Assembly: GCF_001420595.1 (NCBI RefSeq) | Contig: NZ_LJIX01000006.1 | Coordinates: 2,775,058-2,839,057 of the forward strand | Source of the DNA: Cytobacillus solani | Lineage (GTDB): Bacteria > Bacillota > Bacilli > Bacillales > Cytobacillaceae | DNA: 64,000 nt | Direction: 5' to 3' | Shown: piece after piece, positions 19,163 through 27,899 of the stretch | Numbering within the stretch: the first letter of the stretch is position 1 | How the letters are laid out: every line of letters starts with the position of its first letter | Notes under the pieces: model-generated | Seen by the model: the letters and a program-made list of their open reading frames with translations, nothing else | The model's database searches: none | Told to the model about the DNA's origin: nothing | Program-made: the position numbers and the translations under genes

Positions 19163-20998
19163 TTACTCAATCAACCCTAACTCAATCGTTGGTTTTTTTG
19201 CTTTCACGAAGTACACATCATCATCAATTCTTTGTACCTCGCAATTTTCCAGCTTCCCAATTTTCTTCTTCGTTCGAAGGATAAAATGTAACTCACCAGA
19301 GAATTTATCTATTTGGATAGTTAATCGATCTTTTTTCTCTTCAATATATACATCAGCTTGTAAATAGTTAGTAAGCTGTTTTCCTGCATTACTTGCCGTA
19401 ATACTCCTTAGCCAAGGATAATCTGTATGAACTTCACTCATGAATTGGTAATATTCCTTCCCAAGCTTGCTCCATTTTTTCTTCGCTGAACGGTCATCAT
19501 CTAAAATATCATCAGGATGGATAAAATGAGAAAATACGCCAAGCGATGTCATAGCATTTGCCATGGCCCATTTCTTTTTCTTCGTGTATTCATAGCCAGA
19601 TGTGATTCTTGGAAAGTAAATAAAGGGATCTCCTTTGCTAAATTCATGTACAGTTGTATATTCTACGCTATCTGGAATATATATGGATGACAGAATACTT
19701 ATTGATGGAATCGCATTGTTAAGTGCTGCTTCCCCTACTTCGTCAATCCGATTAGAAGGAGGGACATAAGTCTTTATTTCATAATTAGGAAATAAAGACT
19801 TTACATAGTTTTCCACTGTGTTCAGTGATGCCTCCATGTCTTCCTGATTTTCCCATTCATGATACCCTAAATCTTCTACAGCTTTAGGGTCCACTGTTAA
19901 AGATTGATGGTTATAGCCATGGATGCCAATTTCTCCTCCCATCTTTAACAACTCACGACCGAATTGAACATATGTATTCCGGTCATGTTCTTCTACTTTA
20001 AAGGGAGGGGTGACCTTATCAGTATATGTTTGAATCACAAGCCCCGTATATTTCACATCATAATTAGCGGCACTTTTTTGCATTTCTGGCCACCATATAT
20101 CCTCGTAAAAACTCGGGGTATCTCTTCGATACTCATCATAGATAATCTTGTTCTTTCCTTCCGGAATAGGTGCAGGGAAATCATCAATATACACGACCTT
20201 CATATCCATAATTGGATAAATAAAGTCTTCATTTAACAAACTAAAGGCACCTGTGATTATCCCTCTATTTTCTTTTGTTTCGAGCATCGTCCCATTGAAG
20301 ACCATAAATTTTCCTTTTTTATAAGTTGTATCCCATAACAAAGGAACATGATCAATCGATTCAGCATAAATAGTAGATCGCTCATCTAGGCCGACAGATA
20401 AAGAGGAATTCTCTGGTATCTCCCCGTTCTTCATGACTAGGTTGTCCTGTTTAATTAATAGATTGGAAGTAAGTTTCAACCCATTAGGAATGATAAATTC
20501 TCCAATCTCATAGATGCCTAATTTTCGATATAAATTTTGCAAAGAACCTTTTATTTCAGGACGAATTGCGAAAAACACTTTCCCGCCTTCAGCCGTGTAT
20601 TCTTCAAGCATCTTCATATTTGGCAGTGCACTAATTTCTTCAAATGTAACAACAACATTCTTATATTGATCGAATGAAGCTGGAATATTTGAAAGTGTGA
20701 CAGCCGTTGATTTTTTCTTCATATAGCTGAGTGTTTGCGCAATATTATCCTTCAAATGAATACTTGAAGAATCCTTTTCATTATAGAGGAGTAAGTACTC
20801 TTCTTCTTTTAATCCTTTTAACGTTTCATCTGAAAGTCTTGAAATACTTGATACGTTGTCATTTACACCGATGATTGCCTTATTAGGCAAGTATTTAAGA
20901 ATATAATTTGAGTTAAATACCCCTAGAAACACTCCAATAATTAATACAAACAAGATAAGAAGGTATATTGTTTTTTCCAATTTAAATTTATAATCCAT
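19163..20998 (-). CDS. pelA: PelA-like polysaccharide deacetylase (membrane-anchored, no hydrolase domain)
   Basis: The protein has about 611 residues with one N-terminal membrane anchor (about residues 11-31) and an extracellular DUF2194-type region. A deacetylase-like barrel shows the paired Asp of VYIDDFPAP (about 272-273), the metal motif HGYNH (H360, H364) and a later FSHFIHPDD. This matches the deacetylase half of PelA, which removes acetyl groups from the polymer. The hydrolase half of Proteobacterial PelA is absent and is encoded separately at 12311-13138. I prefer the ATG at 20998 after GGTGA; it overlaps the pelE stop. Confidence 0.85.
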   Translation of the reverse strand: MDYKFKLEKTIYLLILFVLIIGVFLGVFNSNYILKYLPNKAIIGVNDNVSSISRLSDETLKGLKEEEYLLLYNEKDSSSIHLKDNIAQTLSYMKKKSTAVTLSNIPASFDQYKNVVVTFEEISALPNMKMLEEYTAEGGKVFFAIRPEIKGSLQNLYRKLGIYEIGEFIIPNGLKLTSNLLIKQDNLVMKNGEIPENSSLSVGLDERSTIYAESIDHVPLLWDTTYKKGKFMVFNGTMLETKENRGIITGAFSLLNEDFIYPIMDMKVVYIDDFPAPIPEGKNKIIYDEYRRDTPSFYEDIWWPEMQKSAANYDVKYTGLVIQTYTDKVTPPFKVEEHDRNTYVQFGRELLKMGGEIGIHGYNHQSLTVDPKAVEDLGYHEWENQEDMEASLNTVENYVKSLFPNYEIKTYVPPSNRIDEVGEAALNNAIPSISILSSIYIPDSVEYTTVHEFSKGDPFIYFPRITSGYEYTKKKKWAMANAMTSLGVFSHFIHPDDILDDDRSAKKKWSKLGKEYYQFMSEVHTDYPWLRSITASNAGKQLTNYLQADVYIEEKKDRLTIQIDKFSGELHFILRTKKKIGKLENCEVQRIDDDVYFVKAKKPTIELGLIE

Positions 20999-21875
20999 TT
21001 GTCTCACCATATAACCAAAATCTTATTTTATTTAATCCTTGGGGAGTAAGTCTAACAGATGATTGTCTAAGCACCTGTAAAATTTCATGAAACTTCTTTT
21101 GATTTTTAACTGAATAGTAGAGTTTCATTGACATAAAATAGGCTTCCTCTTCATTTGAACAGTGCTGTAAAAAGATTTGACTGTATTTTTCAGCTGTTTC
21201 GAGCTCTCCTAGCTGAAGGTCACAATTAATCTTTTCAATATAAAACTCTTTTTCAATTGGCATGATTTCAATTATTTTTTCTAGAATTTGTGAATATCGA
21301 TAGGAATACTGTTTCACTGTTCGATCATCCAAGAATCCTGTATTTAAATAGTTTTTAATCACTTGTCCAAATGCAATCAAAAGCTCCAAGTCATTCGGAT
21401 TTTCCTCTAATTGATATTCCATCTGTCCAATAGTATTTAACAGCTTTCCCTTTATATCCTGTATCGCTGTAGCAGCATAGTGCGATGTCTCTGTATCGTC
21501 ATTTTGTAGTGCTGTTTGCAATATTCCAATATGATTAAATGTATCATTTTTTAATAGATCCATTAGCATTCTGCGCTTCGTCTGATTATCATTCAATAAC
21601 AAAGCATCCTTCATTGGAACAATGCTAGTCTCTTTTTCAAAATCAACCTTTTGTAAAATTTTCACTTGTTCTTTATTTTTTATTATCAAGCTATCTGGAA
21701 TAACTTGACCTTCATTTCTTAATTGATGAAACATAAAATACAAAATGATGAAGCCGACAAAAGGACTGAAAAACGTCATCACTAACTTGACAGGAAAATT
21801 TCTTTTACTTTTCCGATATTCAACCATCAAGTAAATAACAGCAGCAAGGTAATATACAAATAAAGCACTAAACAT
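20988..21875 (-). CDS. pelE: PelE-like membrane protein with helical repeats
   Basis: The protein has about 295 residues. Two N-terminal membrane helices (about 5-22 and 33-52) are followed by a cytosolic alpha-helical part with TPR-like repeats (NPNDLELLIAFGQVI, GELETAEKYSQIFL). This matches PelE, a partner of PelD and PelG. The ATG at 21875 follows GAGGGAGAAG and overlaps the stop of the upstream gene in the pattern ATGTTTAG, so the two are translationally coupled. The HYAATAIQDIKGKL segment supports the assignment. Confidence 0.88.
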   Translation of the reverse strand: MFSALFVYYLAAVIYLMVEYRKSKRNFPVKLVMTFFSPFVGFIILYFMFHQLRNEGQVIPDSLIIKNKEQVKILQKVDFEKETSIVPMKDALLLNDNQTKRRMLMDLLKNDTFNHIGILQTALQNDDTETSHYAATAIQDIKGKLLNTIGQMEYQLEENPNDLELLIAFGQVIKNYLNTGFLDDRTVKQYSYRYSQILEKIIEIMPIEKEFYIEKINCDLQLGELETAEKYSQIFLQHCSNEEEAYFMSMKLYYSVKNQKKFHEILQVLRQSSVRLTPQGLNKIRFWLYGETNGL

Positions 21876-24057
21876 GAACTTCTCCCTCTTTATAATGGTG
21901 TTGTTCAATAACCTTTTGGATACGATTGATCACTGATTTCGCATTCTCTTTATCTGTATTAGAAAGAAGAATCCAGTAGGTGCCGTCCTCAGCCTTGCCT
22001 ATGCTGTCAGAATCTCTTAATGAAGCATGTATTCGATTTATGACATTTACCATATTCTCTATAGGTACAATACGCAATAAGTAATAAGGGATATTGAGTT
22101 GTTCTTTTGCTTTCTTCTTACTCTCTATTGCCATTTTAAAATAGTCTGGCTTCAGAATATTTGTTCCTTCTATATAGCGTTCATGATGTGTAGCATTGAC
22201 AAACTCATATGCCCTTGCAACAGATGCAGTAATTAGATTGGTCACTACATGAAATAGATTCTCATAATATAAGGTTAGATGGTCAAAATTCATTTCATTC
22301 GTACATATAACAGCAACCGCATGATCATCTTTCCATATTGGTGCAATCATCATCGGAAAATTCGGATCCATTTCTCGATTAATAAAAGTTTTATTTTCTT
22401 CTACTGCTCTCGCATAAGGAGTATTTGGAATGATCTCTATCGATGTTGGAAATTGAGAATTCTCAACATTGGACTTTGAAACTAGTCGTAAAAAACGATT
22501 TCCTTTACCAACTAGATAGATAGATGCTTCCTTTGTTTTCATAATTTGTTCTAGTACACTAATAACTCCATTGAATACATCATCAGGTTCAAGACTATCA
22601 ATCTTCTTGATAATCGAATATATTTCTCCAACACTATCCTCAGAATATAGGATTTGAGTTTGTAATTCGTCCTTTACTTTCCGGGTTTCCGTATAAATAT
22701 CATCAAGCAATTGATACTTATCTTGAAATAACTGCAATTCACTTTTTGCGGTTTCCTCTCTTAAATGTTTACGATCAATGACATATCCAACGAGTAGAGC
22801 AACAAATAAATAAACAGCGAATTGGATTAAGGTCGTATGATCTGTAAACAACGACACGATTTCTCTTCCATTCATTAAACCTTGCCAGCTATATACTAGA
22901 ACCGAAAGCCCACATCCAATTAGAGCCTGTACTTTACCAAAGATGATTCCAGCAGAAAGAATATATAAAAGTAATAAATCAATTTTGAATAAAAAATCTC
23001 CCACTTTTAAATGAAGAAAGGCAATAAAAATAAATAGAATAATATTTTCAATGTAGGGTAGATACGTTTTCTCAGAATGGTTAAATTTGGTGGATGCGTG
23101 CACTTTTCCTTTTTTTTCACGTTCTTTCTCCTTAACAGAACTATTTTTTTCTGCCGCTAACCATTCGTACGTTCGTTTTACTCCCTCTTCTAAGGGATAT
23201 TTAGGACTCCAATCAACTTCTCGTTTTACTTTATGATTATCAAGTCTGGAATATTTTATGTCTCCTATTCTCACTGGCTTGAAAACTATTTCTGGTAGAT
23301 CAGCCATCTCTTTAAAATACTCCACAAGCTGATTAATGCTCGTTTCCGTATTCGTTGAAAGATTCATTAGTCCAGTTACATTACTTAAAACGGAACGAAA
23401 AATGGCTTCAGCGACATCTTCCACGTAGATAAAATCTCTTGTCTGTGTACCGTCACCATAAATCGTTAATTCTTCATTATTTAATATTTTGTTAGAGAAT
23501 ATGGATATAACACCGCCTTCTCCTTCACTTCTCTGTTTTGGACCATACACATTCGAAAACCGGAAGCAAGTAGTATCTAGCTGGTATAGGTCATTCCACT
23601 TTTGACAATAGTATTCACCTAGCTGTTTATTAATCCCATAAGGTGAGAAGGGTTTACACGCTGATTCCTCATTTAATGGAATTTCTTCATTATTTCCATA
23701 TACAGCAGCAGAAGACGCAAACACAAATTTTGAAACCTTATATTTACTTGCAAGCTGCAAAATATTAACAAGCCCCAGCATATTTACTTTAGAATCCAAT
23801 GCTGGACTCTGAATAGACTTTTCTACATCAACCTGAGCAGCTAAATGTATCACAATATCAAATTTATTCGTTCTAAATATTTGTTCACATTGTTCATCTT
23901 CAATATTAAGAAGATAAGATTGATGGCGGAATTGAACATTGCTCTTTTTCCCGGTAGTCAAATTATCAAGTATGTGGATTTCATGACCTTCCCGATAAAA
24001 CTTCTCTGAAACATAAGATCCAATAAAACCGTATCCGCCAGTAATTAACACTTTCAT
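21868..24057 (-). CDS. pelD: UDP-sugar 4-epimerase fused to PelD c-di-GMP receptor
   Basis: This is a single 729-residue reading frame with two parts. Residues 1-300 are an extended SDR epimerase: GGYGFIG nucleotide motif (7-13), SSAAVYG, catalytic Y140xxxK144. Residues 335-428 hold about four membrane helices, 470-620 a GAF-like domain and 630-729 a degenerate GGDEF domain. In the last, the active-site motif is EDGTY (690-694) instead of GGDEF, but the inhibitory-site motif RDSD (R681, D684) lies exactly five residues before it, as in c-di-GMP-binding PelD. An Arg at 712 could be a second contact. The epimerase half would supply UDP-GalNAc or a similar sugar. It is the first gene of the operon. 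Confidence 0.9.
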   Translation of the reverse strand: MKVLITGGYGFIGSYVSEKFYREGHEIHILDNLTTGKKSNVQFRHQSYLLNIEDEQCEQIFRTNKFDIVIHLAAQVDVEKSIQSPALDSKVNMLGLVNILQLASKYKVSKFVFASSAAVYGNNEEIPLNEESACKPFSPYGINKQLGEYYCQKWNDLYQLDTTCFRFSNVYGPKQRSEGEGGVISIFSNKILNNEELTIYGDGTQTRDFIYVEDVAEAIFRSVLSNVTGLMNLSTNTETSINQLVEYFKEMADLPEIVFKPVRIGDIKYSRLDNHKVKREVDWSPKYPLEEGVKRTYEWLAAEKNSSVKEKEREKKGKVHASTKFNHSEKTYLPYIENIILFIFIAFLHLKVGDFLFKIDLLLLYILSAGIIFGKVQALIGCGLSVLVYSWQGLMNGREIVSLFTDHTTLIQFAVYLFVALLVGYVIDRKHLREETAKSELQLFQDKYQLLDDIYTETRKVKDELQTQILYSEDSVGEIYSIIKKIDSLEPDDVFNGVISVLEQIMKTKEASIYLVGKGNRFLRLVSKSNVENSQFPTSIEIIPNTPYARAVEENKTFINREMDPNFPMMIAPIWKDDHAVAVICTNEMNFDHLTLYYENLFHVVTNLITASVARAYEFVNATHHERYIEGTNILKPDYFKMAIESKKKAKEQLNIPYYLLRIVPIENMVNVINRIHASLRDSDSIGKAEDGTYWILLSNTDKENAKSVINRIQKVIEQHHYKEGEVHV

Positions 24058-24253
24058 AGAATACCCCTTTTTGACTATTTCTTTAATCCTATTTCATGAC
24101 CGAAAAAAAAGGACCTTCATGTGCTATTACGTTATTTTACAATATAGCAGTTATTAAATTCTATATTCCTTATTTACACTATAGTAATTTCATAAATAGC
24201 CCAATATATAGTTTAATACCCACTTCTGAACAATTTCTGAACAAAATACCATA
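24058..24253. other. Upstream region of the pel operon
   Basis: This AT-rich DNA must carry the operon promoter. A run of A residues and several TATA-like boxes on the minus strand are present, but no convincing -35/-10 pair, operator or riboswitch was recognised. The ribosome binding site is AAGGGG, six bases before the ATG. Confidence 0.45.
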
Positions 24254-24389
24254 AGCCTTGGTCATTGCCGTACAAACTGGAAGGTCTCCGACTGAGATAA
24301 AAGAAACACGGTAAGCGCGAGCGAACCGATGTTGACTTATCGTAGGGAGGAGACCTTCCAGTTTGATAGGAGATAGGCGCTGGAACTAG
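24254..24389 (+). repeat. Dispersed structured repeat, copy A
   Basis: This element of about 135 bp begins GCCTTGGTCATTGCCGTACA and ends GATAGGCGCTGGAACTAG. Inside it, AAACTGGAAGGTCTCC and GGAGACCTTCCAGTTT form a perfect 16-bp inverted repeat around a GC-richer loop. A second copy lies at 59566-59714 in the same orientation, and a shortened form at 35271-35312. It looks like a Bacillus intergenic REP/MITE-like element; no coding capacity. Confidence 0.8.
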
Positions 24390-24420
24390 CAGTTCTAATT
24401 AAAATTGTTATACTTTCTAT

Positions 24421-24455
24421 AAAAAAAGACGAAAGTCCTAATCGACCTCGTCTTC
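24421..24455 (-). terminator. Terminator of the LLM oxidoreductase gene
   Basis: On the minus strand AAGACGA pairs with TCGTCTT and runs into seven T. It lies 17 bp after the stop codon. Confidence 0.75.
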
Positions 24456-24471
24456 TTCGACTTTATGAAGT

Positions 24472-25473
24472 TTATTTCCCGTCTACGACTTCCTTTAAGA
24501 TTTCATAGGAACGCTTTTGTTTAACCGGATCAAAAATATAAGACACAGCCATGATTTCATCCACATTATATTGATTTTGAAAACTGATAAGCTGTTCTCG
24601 AATGGATTGTTTGCTTCCTAGCAAAGTCACACTAGACATGGCTGAAGCCATGTCTTTTTCAGGCTGACTCCAGATACGATCCATGTTATCAACTGGCGGA
24701 CTTAATAGGGTTCTCGAACCGCGGACAACATTCAAGAAAAATTGCTGCATCGTCGTTGATTCGAATTTGGCCTCCTCATCACTATCAGCTGCAATCACAT
24801 TTAAGCATACCATCATATATGGGGAAGCTAGATATTCCGATGGCTGGAACCGTTCACGATAAATGGATATTGCTTCGCCCATATATTTTGGGGCAAAATG
24901 GGAAGCAAATACATAAGGCAAGCCTAATTTAGCAGCTAAATAAGCAGAGTCCGTAGATGATCCAAGGATATAGATCGGTATATTTGTTCCAACTCCTGGA
25001 TAAGCTCTAACATAACTTTGCTCTTCTTCTGGGCCAAAATACGTAAGCAAAGCCTTCACATCTTCAGGAAACGTGTAGACTGAATCATTTTTGGAGCGTC
25101 TAAGTGCACCTGCTGTCATCATATCTGTACCTGGAGCACGGCCTAAACCTAAATCTAAACGATCCGGATAAATGGTTGCCATCGTCCCAAATTGTTCAGC
25201 GACAACTAATGGGGAATGGTTAGGCAGCATAATTCCTCCAGACCCGATACGTATTTGTTTTGTATGTTCTAAAACGTGTTTAATTAAAATGGAAGTAGCT
25301 GAACTTACAAGAGTTGGGGAATTATGATGTTCCGCAATCCAATAGCGAGAAAAGCCCATATCTTCCGTTGCTCGCGCTAAATCAACCAGCGCATCAATCG
25401 CTTCTTTCGCACCCTGCCCTTGACGGATCGGTGCAAGATTTAAGACTGATACTGGAATTTGTATATTTGTCAT
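24472..25473 (-). CDS. LLM-class flavin-dependent oxidoreductase (luciferase-like)
   Basis: This protein of about 333 residues has a bacterial-luciferase-like TIM barrel. Typical features are the N-terminal strand [22 protein letters not shown] near residue 43, [23 protein letters not shown] and [11 protein letters not shown]. It belongs to the large group of FMN-dependent monooxygenases without known substrate (YhbW/YvbT type). The ATG at 25473 is well spaced from GGAAGGG; the TTG two codons earlier is too close. It is monocistronic with its own terminator. Confidence 0.92.
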   Translation of the reverse strand: MTNIQIPVSVLNLAPIRQGQGAKEAIDALVDLARATEDMGFSRYWIAEHHNSPTLVSSATSILIKHVLEHTKQIRIGSGGIMLPNHSPLVVAEQFGTMATIYPDRLDLGLGRAPGTDMMTAGALRRSKNDSVYTFPEDVKALLTYFGPEEEQSYVRAYPGVGTNIPIYILGSSTDSAYLAAKLGLPYVFASHFAPKYMGEAISIYRERFQPSEYLASPYMMVCLNVIAADSDEEAKFESTTMQQFFLNVVRGSRTLLSPPVDNMDRIWSQPEKDMASAMSSVTLLGSKQSIREQLISFQNQYNVDEIMAVSYIFDPVKQKRSYEILKEVVDGK

Positions 25474-25600
25474 TACCAATTACCCTTCCTTATTGAAGAT
25501 TCATTCCTATAGTAACAATTGGGACAAGAGAAACAAACTTATTTGCTTACGACTGATTTATGGCTATTCATTTCTACTTTCATTTGTTGTCTTAAAGCAT

Positions 25601-26161
25601 TTATTTTTTTATTCCTATTAAAAAAGTTTCAATAAGGAAGTAGAAGCTTTCATTTATATCTAATTCCATAGCAAAACCGCCTTTTTGTTCAATAGAAGCG
25701 AAGCCATGTAAAATACTGCGGAATCCTCTCGTCGCATGAACTGCATTTACTCCATGAAGTCCGTATTGCTGCAAAACTTGAATAACTAAGTTCACTATCT
25801 TTTCTGATGCAAGCTTTATATCGGTATCTTCCATATCAATTGTGTAAAAAGTTGCTTCATAAAGTCCAGGTTTCCTGCGAGCAAATGTGAGATAGGCTTC
25901 ACCCATAGCACGAACTGCATCATCTCCAGCTCTTTCTGCCGCGGCTCGAGACAAATATCGCTCAAGTTCTTCAATCCCATATAAGGCTAATTCCTTGCGA
26001 AGTCCTGGTAACCCCTCAATATGATTATATAAGGATGGCGGACGAATATTTAATTTTCTTGATAAGGTCGCCAATGTCACTGCTTCTAGACCATCTGCAT
26101 CTGCTATTTCAGCTGCTGCCTTTACAATTGTATTCAAATCAAGTCCTATTCTTGGTGACAT
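25601..26161 (-). CDS. TetR/AcrR-family regulator
   Basis: This 186-residue protein has an N-terminal helix-turn-helix (about residues 25-50: LATLSRKLNIRPPSLYNHIEG). A C-terminal WHG-type ligand domain of the TetR_C_33 group contains FARRKPGLYEATFY and RGFRSILHGFASIE. It is encoded 3 bp after the MBL-fold gene, and the pair is preceded by two palindromes at 26902-26944. The protein most likely represses its own operon. Confidence 0.93.
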   Translation of the reverse strand: MSPRIGLDLNTIVKAAAEIADADGLEAVTLATLSRKLNIRPPSLYNHIEGLPGLRKELALYGIEELERYLSRAAAERAGDDAVRAMGEAYLTFARRKPGLYEATFYTIDMEDTDIKLASEKIVNLVIQVLQQYGLHGVNAVHATRGFRSILHGFASIEQKGGFAMELDINESFYFLIETFLIGIKK

Positions 26162-26164
26162 CGT

Positions 26165-26881
26165 TTATCTCCCTTTCCCTAAATTGTATTCTGCCCGTTT
26201 AATAGCTAACTCTATTTGCTCGTGAGGATGAAGTAACATTTTTCCATGGCCAATTGCTAGCAAGGCTGGTGAATAGTCCCGTATTTTTAATGCGCTCTTA
26301 ACAGAGTCCTCTTTACTCCACGTTCCAAAAGCTGGAAAGGGAAACATTAGCTGTACTTGTCCCGCTACTGCCATTCCGCCTCTAGACTGAAATGCATCAC
26401 CAGCAATCAGAGACTGATTTCGTGTATCAAGAAAGGAAAAAGAACCTGGTGTATGTCCTGGAGTAGCTATGGACAAAAGTGAACCGATCCGATCCCCTTC
26501 ATGAAGCAGAATATTCGCTCGTGTTTTTAATGATTTTGGTACACCACCTTTGATCGGTGTTTGAGCTTCTCCTTCATCCAAGCTTCGATCCCCTTCCATT
26601 AGACGGGCGTCCCTCTCTGAAATCAGTACATCCGCGTGTGGCAATGCTGCTTTTAAATGATCTAATGCACCAACATGGTCATCATGTGCATGCGTTAAGA
26701 CGATTCGAGTAATTGGTTTTCCAATTTTCTTAGCAGCTTCTAATATCCCTTTTGCGCTAAATGGCAATGCTGCATCAATAAGTGTTAGCGTATCCTCTTC
26801 CTCAACTAAATAGCAATTCACAGGAAAAATATTAGCCAAAAAGGTCATTTGATAAATAGTTTCTATTTTTGTCATTTTCAT
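26165..26881 (-). CDS. MBL-fold metallo-hydrolase
   Basis: This 238-residue protein has the zinc-site motif THAHDDHVGAL (HxHxDH) near residue 62, TPGHTPGSFSF near 140, the conserved Asp in LIAGDAF and a C-terminal GHGK. The fold is that of hydrolases with two metal ions (lactonase, glyoxalase or lactamase relatives); the substrate is unknown. It is the first gene of a two-gene operon with a TetR regulator and lies directly behind two TetR-like operators, so an inducible detoxification or signal-cleavage role is plausible. Confidence 0.93.
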   Translation of the reverse strand: MKMTKIETIYQMTFLANIFPVNCYLVEEEDTLTLIDAALPFSAKGILEAAKKIGKPITRIVLTHAHDDHVGALDHLKAALPHADVLISERDARLMEGDRSLDEGEAQTPIKGGVPKSLKTRANILLHEGDRIGSLLSIATPGHTPGSFSFLDTRNQSLIAGDAFQSRGGMAVAGQVQLMFPFPAFGTWSKEDSVKSALKIRDYSPALLAIGHGKMLLHPHEQIELAIKRAEYNLGKGR

Positions 26882-26901
26882 ATAGTTATTCCCCCATCCT
26901 A

Positions 26902-26951
26902 AAAACTAATAGCGTTAGTTTTATAATAACTAATAGTATTAGTTTTTGGCA
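26902..26951 (-). promoter_or_regulatory. Twin palindromic operators and promoter of the MBL-TetR operon
   Basis: Operator 1 (26902-26922) is AAAACTAA-TAGCG-TTAGTTTT. Operator 2 (26928-26944) is AACTAATA-G-TATTAGTT. Both are perfect, and their centres are 24 bp apart. A minus-strand promoter with TTGCCA (26951-26946), an 18-bp spacer and TATTAT overlaps them. The TetR protein of the operon is the obvious candidate ligand. Confidence 0.82.
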
Positions 26952-27107
26952 ATAGGTATTTATTATTTTGTTCTAAAATGATTTTCCCCATTTTCATCAG
27001 TGACCTTGCCTTTTTATTCGCAAAAATGTTATGGCAATTGTATAGTAGATTTAAATAAATGCTTCTATCGGAATCTCAACAAAAACATAATGAGAGGGTT
27101 TTATTGG

Positions 27108-27866
27108 ATGAATCATTATGATAAGAATGCAAATGAAGAACCTCCATTAGAAGATTTTTTACCTAATGAAGAGGATGAGAGGGTACGCGAACAGCAGAAA
27201 AGGCGAAATACCATTGCAAAGAGGATCATTACAATCGGTGTGGCGATTGCATTACTAGTAAGCTTGCTTCAAATTTGGCCGCAAGTCTTTAATCTATCTT
27301 CGATTAATTTTTTGCATAAATCAGCTGAGTTATCGAAACAAGAGGAAATCCAAAAATATAAAGAAGCAGTTGTTACCGTTCAAGACCAACATTCCAAAGG
27401 AACTGGATTTAATATCAATAAAAATGGATTAATCATTACGAATGGCCATGTAGTCGATGACATGTATCCCATAACGGTTACTTTCCCTAACGGAGAAATC
27501 TTTCAAGCTTCCATTTTACAATCTAATCCTGACCTCGATCTTGCCTTTTTACATATTGAAGGGGAAAACTTACCAGCTCTTTCCTTAAGTGAAACCGGTA
27601 ATTGGAGCATTTCAGATCAAATTTATGTAATTGGGAACCCTCTTTTACATAATCAAATTGCAATGGATGGAGAAATACTTGAAGGATCTGATAAAAACGG
27701 GGTTCTTCTGCTTTCAGCACCGATTTATAAAGGGAATAGCGGAAGTCCAGTAATTGATTCAAAAGGAAATGTCATTGGAGTGGTCTTTGCATTATCAACA
27801 AAAGACCAGACAGGGCTTGCTATTCCGATAGAAAAAGTGTTGGAGCATTTACCAGAGGGATATTAG
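27108..27866 (+). CDS. Membrane-anchored trypsin-like serine protease
   Basis: The protein has about 252 residues: an acidic cytoplasmic tail of about 30 residues, one membrane helix (about 35-55) and an extracellular S1C/HtrA-like protease domain. The triad is visible as NGHVVD (His), NPDLDLAFL (Asp) and YKGNSGSPV (Ser), in family order and spacing. There is no PDZ domain, so it is shorter than HtrA. I chose the ATG at 27108 (preceded by GAGAGGG); the longer frame from 27000 has no ribosome binding site. Substrate unknown; extracytoplasmic quality control is a guess. Confidence 0.88.
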   Translation: MNHYDKNANEEPPLEDFLPNEEDERVREQQKRRNTIAKRIITIGVAIALLVSLLQIWPQVFNLSSINFLHKSAELSKQEEIQKYKEAVVTVQDQHSKGTGFNINKNGLIITNGHVVDDMYPITVTFPNGEIFQASILQSNPDLDLAFLHIEGENLPALSLSETGNWSISDQIYVIGNPLLHNQIAMDGEILEGSDKNGVLLLSAPIYKGNSGSPVIDSKGNVIGVVFALSTKDQTGLAIPIEKVLEHLPEGY

Positions 27867-27899
27867 ATGGGACTGAGGGTTAATCCCTCGCCCCTCCGT

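Noticed and set aside
21868-24057. Sequencing error joining separate epimerase and pelD genes
   Set aside because: The frame runs through a linker without any internal stop and no ribosome binding site with a start was noticed near the junction; still worth confirming.
24058-24253. Third c-di-GMP riboswitch in front of the pel operon
   Set aside because: No GACGCAAA-type core or GAAA-capped hairpin was found on the minus strand.
27000-27107. 36-residue N-terminal extension of the serine protease
   Set aside because: No ribosome binding site at 27000, and the extension is Cys-rich and unlike relatives; the ATG at 27108 fits better.
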